Source: NORP233 sp050186825 (lineage in GTDB: Bacteria; Planctomycetota; J058). From it: DNA of 64,000 nucleotides. Each line of letters begins with the position of its first letter. The stretch's first letter is position 1. The notes beneath the pieces were generated by a model. That model ran no database searches, had not been told where the DNA came from, and worked only from the letters and a program-made list of their open reading frames with translations. Location: positions 1 to 64,000 of the forward strand of contig JBFWYD010000021.1 in NCBI GenBank assembly GCA_050186825.1, in the 5' to 3' direction. A program made the translations under genes and the position numbers. This document shows positions 41,063 through 49,375 of the stretch, one piece after another.

Positions 41063-42910
41063 ATGAACCACAAGGTTAGAATCCGCCCCACGATGAGCGA
41101 CACCGAGCTCCCCCCCGAGGAGGCCCCCCAGCCCGCCAAGCCCAGGGGGTCCATCCGCCCGCTGCGGGCGGCCAGCACCCAGGTCGAGGGGGTGACCGTC
41201 GGCGCCCCCGCCGACGGCGAGGAGCCCCAGGCCGTGTTCGAGCCGCTGCGGGCGGCCAGCACCCACGTCGAGCAGGTCGAGGTCGAGGAGACCCCGCTGG
41301 TCCTCATGGACGACGAGGACGCGCTGGACACCGACAGCGAGGACCTGACGGTCCCGGAGCTGGTGGGCGAGGTCAAGCGCCTGCGCGCCCACCTTCAGAT
41401 CGCGCGCACCGAGCGGACCTCCGCGGCCGGGCGGCGCTACGCGCTCGAGGTCGTGATCGAGAGCCTGCGCGAGAAGGTCGAGCAGGCCGCGGCGCTGCTC
41501 GAGGGGGTCGAGGACACGGGGCCGCTCGGCGACCTGATCCGCAGCCTCCAGCTGGTGCTGGGCGACGCGCGGCGGATCGCGGACACCAAGGCCGTGCTCG
41601 AGAAGGACCTCGAGGAGGAGCGCCGCCGCCACCTCGAGGAGCGCCAGGCCTTCGAGCAGCGCCGGCTGACGCTGGAGGACTCGCTGTTCGGGCTGCGCTC
41701 CGAGCGGGACTCCCTGCGCTCGACCGTGGCGCGGCTCGAGGAGGAGCGCCTGACCTGGATGGAGAAGCTGGCCGACGCGCAGGACCGGCTCAACGACCAC
41801 GACCTGGCCCTGAGCGAGGTCGAGGCAAAGGCCAGCGAGCGGCTGTCCGCCTACATGGAGCGGGCCCAGGAGCTCGAGTCCCAGCTCGAGCGGCTCCAGG
41901 GCGAGCGCGACGGCGCGGGGGCGGCCCGGGCCGAGCTCGAGGGCGCCCTGGGCGAGGCCGTGGGGCACGCGGAGCGCGCCACCCAGCGCCTGCGCGCCCT
42001 GGAGCCCGAGCTGGAGGAGGCGGGCGAGCGGCTGCGCGCGGCCGAGGCCTGGCGCGAGGGTGCCGAGGAGGAGGCCGAGCGGCTGCGCGCCAAGCTGGTG
42101 GCCGCCAACGCCGAGCTGGAGGAGGTGCGCGCCGCGGCCAAGGCCGAGGCCGAGCGCCGCGAGCAGACGGCCGCGGCCGCCCGGGCCGAGCGCGAGGCCG
42201 AGCTCTTGCGCCTGGCCGAGGAGCTCGAGACGGCGCGCATCGCGCTGGACACGGCCCGCGCCGACGGCGACGCCGCGCGCGAGGCCAGCGAGGGCGCGCG
42301 CGGCGAGCTGACCGAGGCCTACGCCGCGCTCGAGCAGACGCGCGAGGAGCTCGCGGCCGCGCGCGGCGAGCTCGAGGCCGACCGCGAGTCGGCGCGTGTC
42401 GTGCTCGAGACCGCGCAGCAGGAGGCCGAGGGCGCGCGCGACCAGGCCGCCGCCGCGGGCGCCGAGCTCGAGGGCGCCCGCGAGCAGGCCGAGCGGGCCC
42501 TGGTCCGCGTCGGCGAGCTCGAGGCGCAGCGCGACGAGCTGTCCCAGGCGCGCGAGCGCGGCGAGCGGGCGGTCAGCGCCCTGCGCGCCGAGCTCGACGA
42601 CGCCCGCCGCGAGCTCGAGGACGCCCGCGCCGAGGCCGACCAGGGGCGCACCCAGCTCGCCGCGAGCACCACCCGGCTCGGCGCGCTCCCGGAGCTCGAG
42701 GCGCGGGTCAAGGCGCTGGAGGGCACGCTGTCCGAGCAGCGCGCGGCCCTGGTCGAGGTCAAGCCGATGCTCGAGCGCCTCGACAAGGAGAACCAGCGCC
42801 TGAGCCGCCTGGTGGGCGACGCGCGCGCGCGCGGCCGGGTGAACGTCGAGGAGCTGATGGCGCGGGCCGCGATGCTCCGCCGCCTCGAGCGCCTGACCGA
42901 GCTGAGCTGA
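41063..42910 (+). CDS. Long coiled-coil protein of unknown function
   Basis: The 615-aa protein uses ATG 41063 with a gaggt SD; ATG 41093 (MSDTELPPEE) lacks an SD. The N-terminus contains a duplicated motif, PLRAASTQVEGVTV and PLRAASTHVEQVEV, then an acidic patch DDEDALDTDSED. From about 100 to 600 it is a continuous heptad-patterned Glu/Ala/Arg/Leu coiled coil with few breaks, ending MARAAMLRRLERLTELS. No enzyme domain, signal or TM segment is present. It could be a cytoskeletal or scaffold element (SMC hinge and heads are missing). The duplicated motif may be a docking peptide. Confidence 0.8.
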   Translation: MNHKVRIRPTMSDTELPPEEAPQPAKPRGSIRPLRAASTQVEGVTVGAPADGEEPQAVFEPLRAASTHVEQVEVEETPLVLMDDEDALDTDSEDLTVPELVGEVKRLRAHLQIARTERTSAAGRRYALEVVIESLREKVEQAAALLEGVEDTGPLGDLIRSLQLVLGDARRIADTKAVLEKDLEEERRRHLEERQAFEQRRLTLEDSLFGLRSERDSLRSTVARLEEERLTWMEKLADAQDRLNDHDLALSEVEAKASERLSAYMERAQELESQLERLQGERDGAGAARAELEGALGEAVGHAERATQRLRALEPELEEAGERLRAAEAWREGAEEEAERLRAKLVAANAELEEVRAAAKAEAERREQTAAAARAEREAELLRLAEELETARIALDTARADGDAAREASEGARGELTEAYAALEQTREELAAARGELEADRESARVVLETAQQEAEGARDQAAAAGAELEGAREQAERALVRVGELEAQRDELSQARERGERAVSALRAELDDARRELEDARAEADQGRTQLAASTTRLGALPELEARVKALEGTLSEQRAALVEVKPMLERLDKENQRLSRLVGDARARGRVNVEELMARAAMLRRLERLTELS

Positions 42911-43053
42911 GTCGAGGAGTCTGGCCTCGGGGGCGCCTGTTCACCACGCGGGTCGAGCCGTCCTTCCCCAGTCTCTGCTCGTGGCTCGAACCTGGCGCTC
43001 CGAGCCAGCCAGCTCAGTCCGATCCTGCTCGGAGAACCTGCCCAACCCGACCC

Positions 43054-43178
43054 TTCGCGTGCTCGGCGTCTTTCCCGGCCTCGGTCCCGCGAGGCTTCTT
43101 CGCGTGCTCGGCGTCTTTCCCGGCCTCAGTCCAGCGAGGCCCCTTCGCGACTCTGCGCCTTGGCGTCTTTGCGTTGAA
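43054..43178. repeat. 45-bp tandem repeat with a REP-like tail
   Basis: Two 45-bp units (43054-43098, 43099-43143) share ttcgcgtgctcggcgtcttt and then cccggcctc. A diverged third copy (43144-43178) reads gactctgcgccttggcgtc then tttgcgttgaa. The third copy is the minus-strand form of an 'aacgcaaagacgccaaggcg' sequence that I recall as a dispersed repeat in many environmental bacteria. It lies between converging gene ends (42911-43243), which hold no other feature. Confidence 0.7.
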
Positions 43179-43243
43179 GAACCGCCTTCGCAGCTCTTGA
43201 TCCCCTCGCCGAGCCCCGCAGACCTCGGCGACCCAGGTCACTC

Positions 43244-45499
43244 TCAGTCCTCGCTGGACGAGGACGGCTTGCGGATCCGCTTCATCTTGCGGGTCACCTC
43301 GCGCACCGACTCGAGCTCCATCCGCAGGCGCGCGACCTCGTCGCGCAGCCGCGCGGTCTCGTCCTGCGGGGTGTCGGAGTTGGCGCCGGTGGCGGCCTGG
43401 TAGAGGCGGAGGTTCGCGGCCAGGCTCAGGCCGAGCTGGTGGGCGATCATCTCCAGGTGGGCCAGCTCGCGCTGGCCGAACTCGCGGTTGGCCACGGTGT
43501 CGTCGGCGTAGAGCGCGCCGAACACCTGGCCGCTGACCACGATCGGCACGCACATCACGGTGTTCAGGCCGAGGCGGTCGATGCTCGAGCTGGTCAGCTT
43601 GTCCTCGTCCGCGCTCAGGCTGCAGAGCGAGCGCTGCTCGTCGATCGCGGTCCGCACCGCGCTGCGGCTGAACTCGCCCACGCCCTGGCGCAGGGTGCGG
43701 TTCCCCGCCGAGCGCGCGACCGTGACCTGGAGCTCGTCGTCGGCGCCGTTCACGATCAGGAGCGCCCGGCGGGCGCGGGTCAGGTCCACGACCTGATCGA
43801 GCATCCGCTTGAGCACCTCGCGCGGCGGCAGCTCCGAGCGCAGCAGGTCGATGGTGTCGAAGATCGCCTTGAGGTTGCGCTGGGTGCTGGCCGAGTCCTC
43901 CTCGAACAGGCTCTCGTAGGGCGTCTGGCGCGAGCCGATCTTGTCCAGGTAGTCCTCGAAGACCACCACCCGGTCGCGCCCGGTGCGCTTGGCCTCGTAG
44001 AGCGCCTGGTCAGCGCGCTTGATCAGGAGCGCCGAGGTGTCGGCGTGGCGCGGGTAGCAGGAGAGCCCCAGCGAGCAAGTGACCGTCAGGCCCACCTCGC
44101 CTATGGGCGTGCCCTTGATCGCCTCGGCCACCTTCTCGGCCGCGACCACCGCGCCCTCCACGTCGCTGCCCGGGAGCAGGATCAGGAACTCCTCGCCGCC
44201 CCAGCGGGCCGCGTAGTCGTCGCGGCGCAGGGCGCGCCGGATCCGCGAGGAGACGCGCTTGAGCACCTCGTCGCCCACGTCGTGGCCGTGGGTGTCGTTG
44301 ATCTTCTTGAAGTGGTCGAGGTCCACGAGCAGCACCCCGAGCGGCTCGCCGTTCTCCTCGGCCTGGCGCAGCTCGTCCTCGAAGACCTGGCGCAGGTAGG
44401 CCCGGTTGTGCAGCCCGGTCAGCGGGTCGGTGCTCGCCTGGTGGTGCAGGCGCGCGTTCTGGAGCGCGATCGCGGCCTGGGCCGCCACGGCCTCGAGCAG
44501 CTTGAGGTCGGGCTTGTCGAGCGGGCGGATCTCGTGGGTGCTGTCCAGGTAGATCGCGCCGAACACGCGGCTGCGCTTGCGCCGCTTGCGGCGCTCGTCG
44601 CCGCGCGGGCCGCGCGGCGAGAAGCGGCGCGGCGTGAGCAGCGGGATGCACAGCGCGCTCTCGAGGCCCATCGAGATCACGCTCTCGCGCATCGAGAAGC
44701 TGGAGTCGGTGCTGGCCAGCCCGCTCCGGAAGGTGATCTTGCGCTCGCGCAGCGCCTCCTCGACCAGGCCGCGCGAGAAGCGCCGCTCGTGGTCGTCGAG
44801 GTGCTCGTGGTCCATGTAGCGCCCGCGGACCGGGTTGAGCCGGTTGGGGCGCCCCTCCTCGTCGCCGAGCAGGAGCAGCCCGCGCTCGAAGCCGGTGAAG
44901 TCGAGGACCTCGTCGAGGATCGTGTCCATCAGCCGCTGGAGGTCGGGCGCCGACGCGATGTTCTGGGTGAGCAGGCCCAGGCGCAGCAGCCGCTCCTTGA
45001 GGTAGCTGCGGTTGCTGCTGCGGGTGTGCGGCCCGCGGATCTCCGCGCGGCGGCTGGCGCTGCTGCGCCAGGTCGAGTGCTCCTCGTCGAGCTCCTCGCG
45101 CTCGGGGTCCTCGACCAGCGGCGCGGAGCCCGGCTCCTCGCCGCGGGCGGGGAGCCAGGCCGTGCCCTGGTCGACTCCCGCGAGGGCGTCCTCGAGGGTG
45201 GCGTCGTCCTCGACGTAGACCAGGAGGGAGTCGCCGACGCGGACCTGGTCCTCGAAGTCGAGCGCCATGGCCGTGACCTGGAGCCCGTTCAGGAAGGTCC
45301 CGTTCTTCGAGTTGAGGTCGACGATCCGGTAGCCCTTGCCGCCCGGGAGCGGCTCGATGCGGCAGTGGCGGCGGGAGACCTCGAGGCCCTCGAGCTGGAG
45401 GTCGTTCTCCGGCTCGCGCCCGAGCGTGATGGCGTTTCGACCGAGCGGAACCTCCATGGGCTCCGCGCCGGGCCGCAGCACCACGACCAGCTTGGGCAT
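43244..45499 (-). CDS. FHA-GAF-GGDEF-GAF diguanylate cyclase
   Basis: The 751-aa protein starts at ATG 45499 (MPKLVVVLRPG), before the FHA fold. The FHA domain (about 1-100) has LGREPENDLQLEG, SRRHC and NSKNGTFLNG, so it can bind phosphothreonine. GAF1 (about 165-350) contains a basic RGDERRKRRKRS insertion. The GGDEF domain (about 355-510) has DPLTGLHNRAYL, DLDHFKKINDTHG, the active motif GGEEF (about 434) and an intact inhibitory I-site RRDD before it. GAF2 (about 540-695) has TVMCVPIVVSGQVFGALYAD. A coiled-coil tail follows. It should make c-di-GMP, with product inhibition. The FHA domain ties it to the Ser/Thr kinases encoded in the same region. Confidence 0.93.
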   Translation of the reverse strand: MPKLVVVLRPGAEPMEVPLGRNAITLGREPENDLQLEGLEVSRRHCRIEPLPGGKGYRIVDLNSKNGTFLNGLQVTAMALDFEDQVRVGDSLLVYVEDDATLEDALAGVDQGTAWLPARGEEPGSAPLVEDPEREELDEEHSTWRSSASRRAEIRGPHTRSSNRSYLKERLLRLGLLTQNIASAPDLQRLMDTILDEVLDFTGFERGLLLLGDEEGRPNRLNPVRGRYMDHEHLDDHERRFSRGLVEEALRERKITFRSGLASTDSSFSMRESVISMGLESALCIPLLTPRRFSPRGPRGDERRKRRKRSRVFGAIYLDSTHEIRPLDKPDLKLLEAVAAQAAIALQNARLHHQASTDPLTGLHNRAYLRQVFEDELRQAEENGEPLGVLLVDLDHFKKINDTHGHDVGDEVLKRVSSRIRRALRRDDYAARWGGEEFLILLPGSDVEGAVVAAEKVAEAIKGTPIGEVGLTVTCSLGLSCYPRHADTSALLIKRADQALYEAKRTGRDRVVVFEDYLDKIGSRQTPYESLFEEDSASTQRNLKAIFDTIDLLRSELPPREVLKRMLDQVVDLTRARRALLIVNGADDELQVTVARSAGNRTLRQGVGEFSRSAVRTAIDEQRSLCSLSADEDKLTSSSIDRLGLNTVMCVPIVVSGQVFGALYADDTVANREFGQRELAHLEMIAHQLGLSLAANLRLYQAATGANSDTPQDETARLRDEVARLRMELESVREVTRKMKRIRKPSSSSED

Positions 45500-45639
45500 C
45501 CGCACCTCCGAGGCGCGCCCCATGGTGCTCGGCCGAGTATGCCTCCGCAACCGTCCTGGGTCCGGCGCCCTGCCCCGACGGGTCCCGTCGCCGCGGGGCC
45601 TTCCGCGCGGGGCGCCCTTCGCCTATCGTCCCCCGCTCG

Positions 45640-47142
45640 ATGCTGCGCCCTGCCAGGAGAGGCCTCGCGCGCGCCCGCGCCGCCCTGAGGACGCTCGCGC
45701 TCACCGCCGCGGCGCTCACGCTCAGCGCCTGCACGCAGTTCGTCCCGCGCGGCGGCGTCTCCGACTTCTTCTGCAAGGACTACGAGCTCCCCGCCTACCA
45801 GCCCGACGCGGCCGAGTTCGCGCGCGAGGTGCGCCGCATCGAGCCGGGCCCGGCCACGGGCTCCCTGGGCGGGACGATCGGCGCGCTGGCCGGCGGGCGC
45901 CGGGCGACCATGCTCCCCAAGGCCTCGCCGGGGCTGGGCGGCCTGGGCGGCGCGGCGCTGGCGCACATCCACGAGGAGGCCGAGCGCCACGAGCCGCTGC
46001 CCAGCCACTACGAGGTGTTCGCGCTGGCGCTCCCGATCATCTCGACCGACCCCAACAAGGGGCCGACCTTCGGGGTCCTGCCGGTGGCGGTCACGAAGGA
46101 GTCGGCCCGGATCACCAACATCCTCGCGCCCGACTTCACCTTCAACGCGATCGACGGGATCGGCGGCATGTTCCGCCTGCGCCGGCCCTTCTCGAAGGAC
46201 GCGAACCTCTCCCTGGACGCCGGGACCTCGACCAACGGCAACGACGACTACAACGTCATCTACTCGCAGCGCCGGGTCGGCCCCAACCGCGCGCTCTACT
46301 ACCAGGTCAACCTGGCCTACAGGACCATGCTCTCGACCCGCTTCTTCGGGATCGGCAACGAGACCGACCAGGACGCCGAGAGCAGCTTCGTGTTCCGCCG
46401 CGCCGAGGGGAACGCCACGCTCGGCGCGAACCTGCCGCTCGACCTGAGCCTGGAGCTGCGCGAGCGGATCGTCACCTACCGCGTCGGCCCGGGGCGCCTC
46501 GAGGACTCGGACATCCCCTCGACCCGCCGGGTGTTCCCGAACGTGGACGGGGTCAAGGAGGGGCGGATCACGATCCAGGCCCACCGGATCCGCCTGGTCT
46601 ACGACTCGCGCGACTCGGCCTTCGCGCCCACCGAGGGCATGTTCGGCGAGTTCACCTACGAGCTGGCCGACGAGACCCTGGGCAGCGACATCGGCTTCCA
46701 GCGCTTCGGCCTGGCCCTGACCATGCTGATCCCGAAGTTCCGCAAGCGCCTGACCACGGTGCTCCACTTCCAGGGCTTCATCATGACCGGGGACAACATC
46801 CCCTTCTTCGAGCAGACGACCATCGGCGGGCGCACCACCAACCGCGGCTACGGCCAGGGGCGCTTCGTCGACCGCAACGGCTACTCGGCCAACGTCGAGG
46901 AGCGCTGGAACTTCCTCGACTACAACCTGGCCGGGGTCAACCAGGTGCTGCAGCTGGCGGGCTTCGTGGACATCGGGCGGGTGTTCGCCAAGGGCGAGCG
47001 GTTCAGCCTCAAGAAGACCAAGGTCAGCGCGGGCGGCTCGATCCGGCTGATCGTGCCCGAGTCCGAGCTGGTGACCTCCATCGACATCGGCTTCTCGGAC
47101 GAGGGGCCGGCCGTGTTCGTGGAGCTGGACTATCCCTTCTAG
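45640..47142 (+). CDS. Omp85/BamA-like outer-membrane barrel protein
   Basis: The 500-aa protein starts at ATG 45640. The N-terminal hydrophobic stretch ends LALTAAALTLSAC, so it is exported and possibly lipidated at Cys. About 60-130 is a soluble stretch. From about 130 it is a strand-rich barrel of surface-antigen (Bac_surface_Ag) type: GIGNETDQDAES, RIRLVYDSRDSAFAPTEGMF, TTIGGRTTNRGYGQGRFVD (the VRGF/Y loop region), ending in the aromatic FVELDYPF signature. POTRA domains are absent or very short, unlike BamA. It probably inserts in the outer membrane as a patatin-like or TamA-type barrel; the partner is unknown. A 30-bp hairpin overlaps its last codons. Confidence 0.85.
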   Translation: MLRPARRGLARARAALRTLALTAAALTLSACTQFVPRGGVSDFFCKDYELPAYQPDAAEFAREVRRIEPGPATGSLGGTIGALAGGRRATMLPKASPGLGGLGGAALAHIHEEAERHEPLPSHYEVFALALPIISTDPNKGPTFGVLPVAVTKESARITNILAPDFTFNAIDGIGGMFRLRRPFSKDANLSLDAGTSTNGNDDYNVIYSQRRVGPNRALYYQVNLAYRTMLSTRFFGIGNETDQDAESSFVFRRAEGNATLGANLPLDLSLELRERIVTYRVGPGRLEDSDIPSTRRVFPNVDGVKEGRITIQAHRIRLVYDSRDSAFAPTEGMFGEFTYELADETLGSDIGFQRFGLALTMLIPKFRKRLTTVLHFQGFIMTGDNIPFFEQTTIGGRTTNRGYGQGRFVDRNGYSANVEERWNFLDYNLAGVNQVLQLAGFVDIGRVFAKGERFSLKKTKVSAGGSIRLIVPESELVTSIDIGFSDEGPAVFVELDYPF

Positions 47143-47198
47143 GGCGACTCGGAGAGGGGATCCGCCGACGGATCCCCTCTCCGAGTCGCCCTAGAAGG
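47135..47198 (+). terminator. Perfect 30-bp inverted repeat over the barrel gene stop
   Basis: The arms 47135-47164 and 47169-47198 are fully complementary (ccttctagggcgactcggag then aggggatccg), with the loop ccga. The stop codon TAG (47140-47142) lies within the left arm. No U-tract follows. The length and perfection exceed a normal intrinsic terminator; it could stop transcription before the convergent tRNA gene or be a mobile palindrome. Confidence 0.7.
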
Positions 47199-47292
47199 AT
47201 GGGCTGGCGCCTTCGCTGGAGCGCCTTCCGGGCGCCTAAATCTAGGCGTGGCCAAGACCGGGTCGCGAGGTCGTTGAGAGCCCTTAAAGGGT

Positions 47293-47392
<100 letters not shown>

Positions 47393-47559
47393 GTTGGTGG
47401 GCGGATCATAAGCAGGTTCCGGGGCGTGTCAAGCAAGCCAGGCGGGCGTCCCTGCGCCGGGCCATCGCCTCCGCGAGATGGCGCGACGCGCCTGCCCCCC
47501 TGGAGCGCCTGGACGCAATCCATTATGTTGGGCGACCTTCGAGGGAGGAGCGAAGCTCT

Positions 47560-49329
47560 ATGCGTGGTCGCCTTTCCGTGAGCGCGGCGCTCGTCGCGCT
47601 CACTGCCGTGGTGGCGGGAGCCCAGGAGTCCGAGGCGCCAGACGCCAAGCTTCAGGAGAAGGTGACCGTCACCTTCGCCCAGACGCCGCTCCACTTCGTG
47701 CTCGAGGAGCTGGGCAAGCGCACCGAGGCGAACATCGTGCTCACGCCCTCGGTGGACCGCTGGGAGACCTCGGTCACGCTCTCTGCCAGCGAGGAGACCC
47801 TGGACAAGGTCCTGGGGCAGCTCCAGCAGCAGCTCAAGCTCGAGCGGACCACCTGGGCCGGCGCGATCTTCCTGCACGCCAAGGGCAAGCAGCTCCCCGA
47901 GCCCAGCCCCGCGCCCGGAGTCAAGGTCAAGGGGGCGCGCGCCCTGCGCCTCCCGGTCAACGTGCAGCACGAGCGCACGCCGCTGGCCGACGTGGTCGCG
48001 CGCCTCGAGAAGCGCACCGAGATCCCCATGTCGCTGCCGGCGCGCGTGCGCGTCGAGCTGCGCAAGCACGGCGTGCGGGTCACGCTCCGCCTCTACCGGA
48101 TGCCCGTCTACGAGGTGCTCGATCAGGTCGCCCTCCAGTGCGGGCTGACCTGGTCGCTCGAGGACGGGCGCGTGACCTTCGCCCTCCGCGAGGCCGGCGA
48201 CGCCAAGGGCCCCGAGGTCGACACCCTCAAGTTCGACGTCAAGAAGACCGGGCTCAAGCTGGCCGGCCCCGAGGTCGACGTGGACGGCGCGGTCGAGCGC
48301 CTGCGCGCCCCCGCGAGCCGCAGCGCCGCGACCCGCGAGCTGATCCTGATCGGGAAGGACGCCCTGCCCAAGGTCGGCGCCCTGGTGCGGAACGCGGACA
48401 AGTCCGCCGACCCGCCCACGATCTCGGCCGGCCTCAAGGTGATCGCCGAGCTGCGCGACCCCATCGAGTACGACGCCGTGCTCAAGGTGTTCAAGGACAA
48501 GGAGCAGTCGATCGACCTCCGCATCCAGGCCGCCGACACCCTGGCCGCGATCCGTCCGCCCGAGGCGGTGCCCGACCTGGTCGAGGCCCTGGACGACCCG
48601 ACCTCGCTGCGCCTGGCCGAGGGCGCGCGCCGGGCGCTGGTGGGGATCGGGCCGGCCTCGGTGCCCGCCCTGGCCAAGGCCTACAAGGCCGAGCTCGAGA
48701 AGACCAAGGGCGTCCGTGAGGGGCTGCTCTACCGCGCGCTGCTGATCTTCGGCGAGATCAACACCGACGCGACCAAGAGCCTGCTGCTCAAGGCCCTCCA
48801 GCAGACCAAGGGCGAGCGCGCGGTCCCGATCCGGCACCACGCGGCGATCGGGTTGGGCTTCACCAACGACCCGCAGGTGATCCCGGTCCTGGTCAAGGCC
48901 CTCGAGGAGGAGAAGGACTTCCTGATCTCGAAGTACATCACCCGCTCGCTGACCTGGATCACCGACGAGCAGCTGCCGCCGGACGGGCGGCGCTGGCGCG
49001 TGTGGTGGGAGAACGTCGGCAAGCGCCGCTACGGGAAGAACGAGAGCGCCGAGGACATCCTCAAGCGGCTCGCGGGCGGTGAGATCCAGCTCGAGCTCGA
49101 CCAGGCGGGCTACGCCAAGCTGAACGAGACGGTCGAGCAGCGGATCGAGCGCCTGCTGCGCGACCTGGGCGGCGACGACCCGGTCAAGGTGCGCGCGGCC
49201 GGCAACGACCTGGTCGCCCTGGGCGAGAAGGCCCTGCCGCGGCTGCGCGAGGTCGCCAAGGGCTCGGACGCGCGCGCCAAGCGCGCGGGCGCGCTCGTGA
49301 CCCGGATCCTCGAGCGCCTCGGCGAGTGA
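47560..49329 (+). CDS. Exported STN-domain protein with HEAT repeats
   Basis: The 589-aa protein starts at ATG 47560 after gagggaggag. A Sec signal (MRGRLSVSAALVALTAVVAGAQ) is followed by two secretin/TonB short N-terminal (STN)-like units: LHFVLEELGKRTEANIVLTP with 'VTLSASEETLDKVLGQL' (about 40-110), and LADVVARLEKRTEIPMSLP with 'RMPVYEVLDQVALQCGLTW' (about 140-215). Residues about 255-420 contain HEAT-type helices (AVPDLVEALDDPTSLRLAEG, VIPVLVKALEEEKDFL). No secretin pore domain follows, so it is a periplasmic protein that borrows the STN fold. The function is unknown; the family is common in Planctomycetota. Confidence 0.82.
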   Translation: MRGRLSVSAALVALTAVVAGAQESEAPDAKLQEKVTVTFAQTPLHFVLEELGKRTEANIVLTPSVDRWETSVTLSASEETLDKVLGQLQQQLKLERTTWAGAIFLHAKGKQLPEPSPAPGVKVKGARALRLPVNVQHERTPLADVVARLEKRTEIPMSLPARVRVELRKHGVRVTLRLYRMPVYEVLDQVALQCGLTWSLEDGRVTFALREAGDAKGPEVDTLKFDVKKTGLKLAGPEVDVDGAVERLRAPASRSAATRELILIGKDALPKVGALVRNADKSADPPTISAGLKVIAELRDPIEYDAVLKVFKDKEQSIDLRIQAADTLAAIRPPEAVPDLVEALDDPTSLRLAEGARRALVGIGPASVPALAKAYKAELEKTKGVREGLLYRALLIFGEINTDATKSLLLKALQQTKGERAVPIRHHAAIGLGFTNDPQVIPVLVKALEEEKDFLISKYITRSLTWITDEQLPPDGRRWRVWWENVGKRRYGKNESAEDILKRLAGGEIQLELDQAGYAKLNETVEQRIERLLRDLGGDDPVKVRAAGNDLVALGEKALPRLREVAKGSDARAKRAGALVTRILERLGE

Positions 49330-49375
49330 GCGCAGAGGAGCTGCGGCGCTCCTCTCCCTGGTCCAGGCCGCGCGC

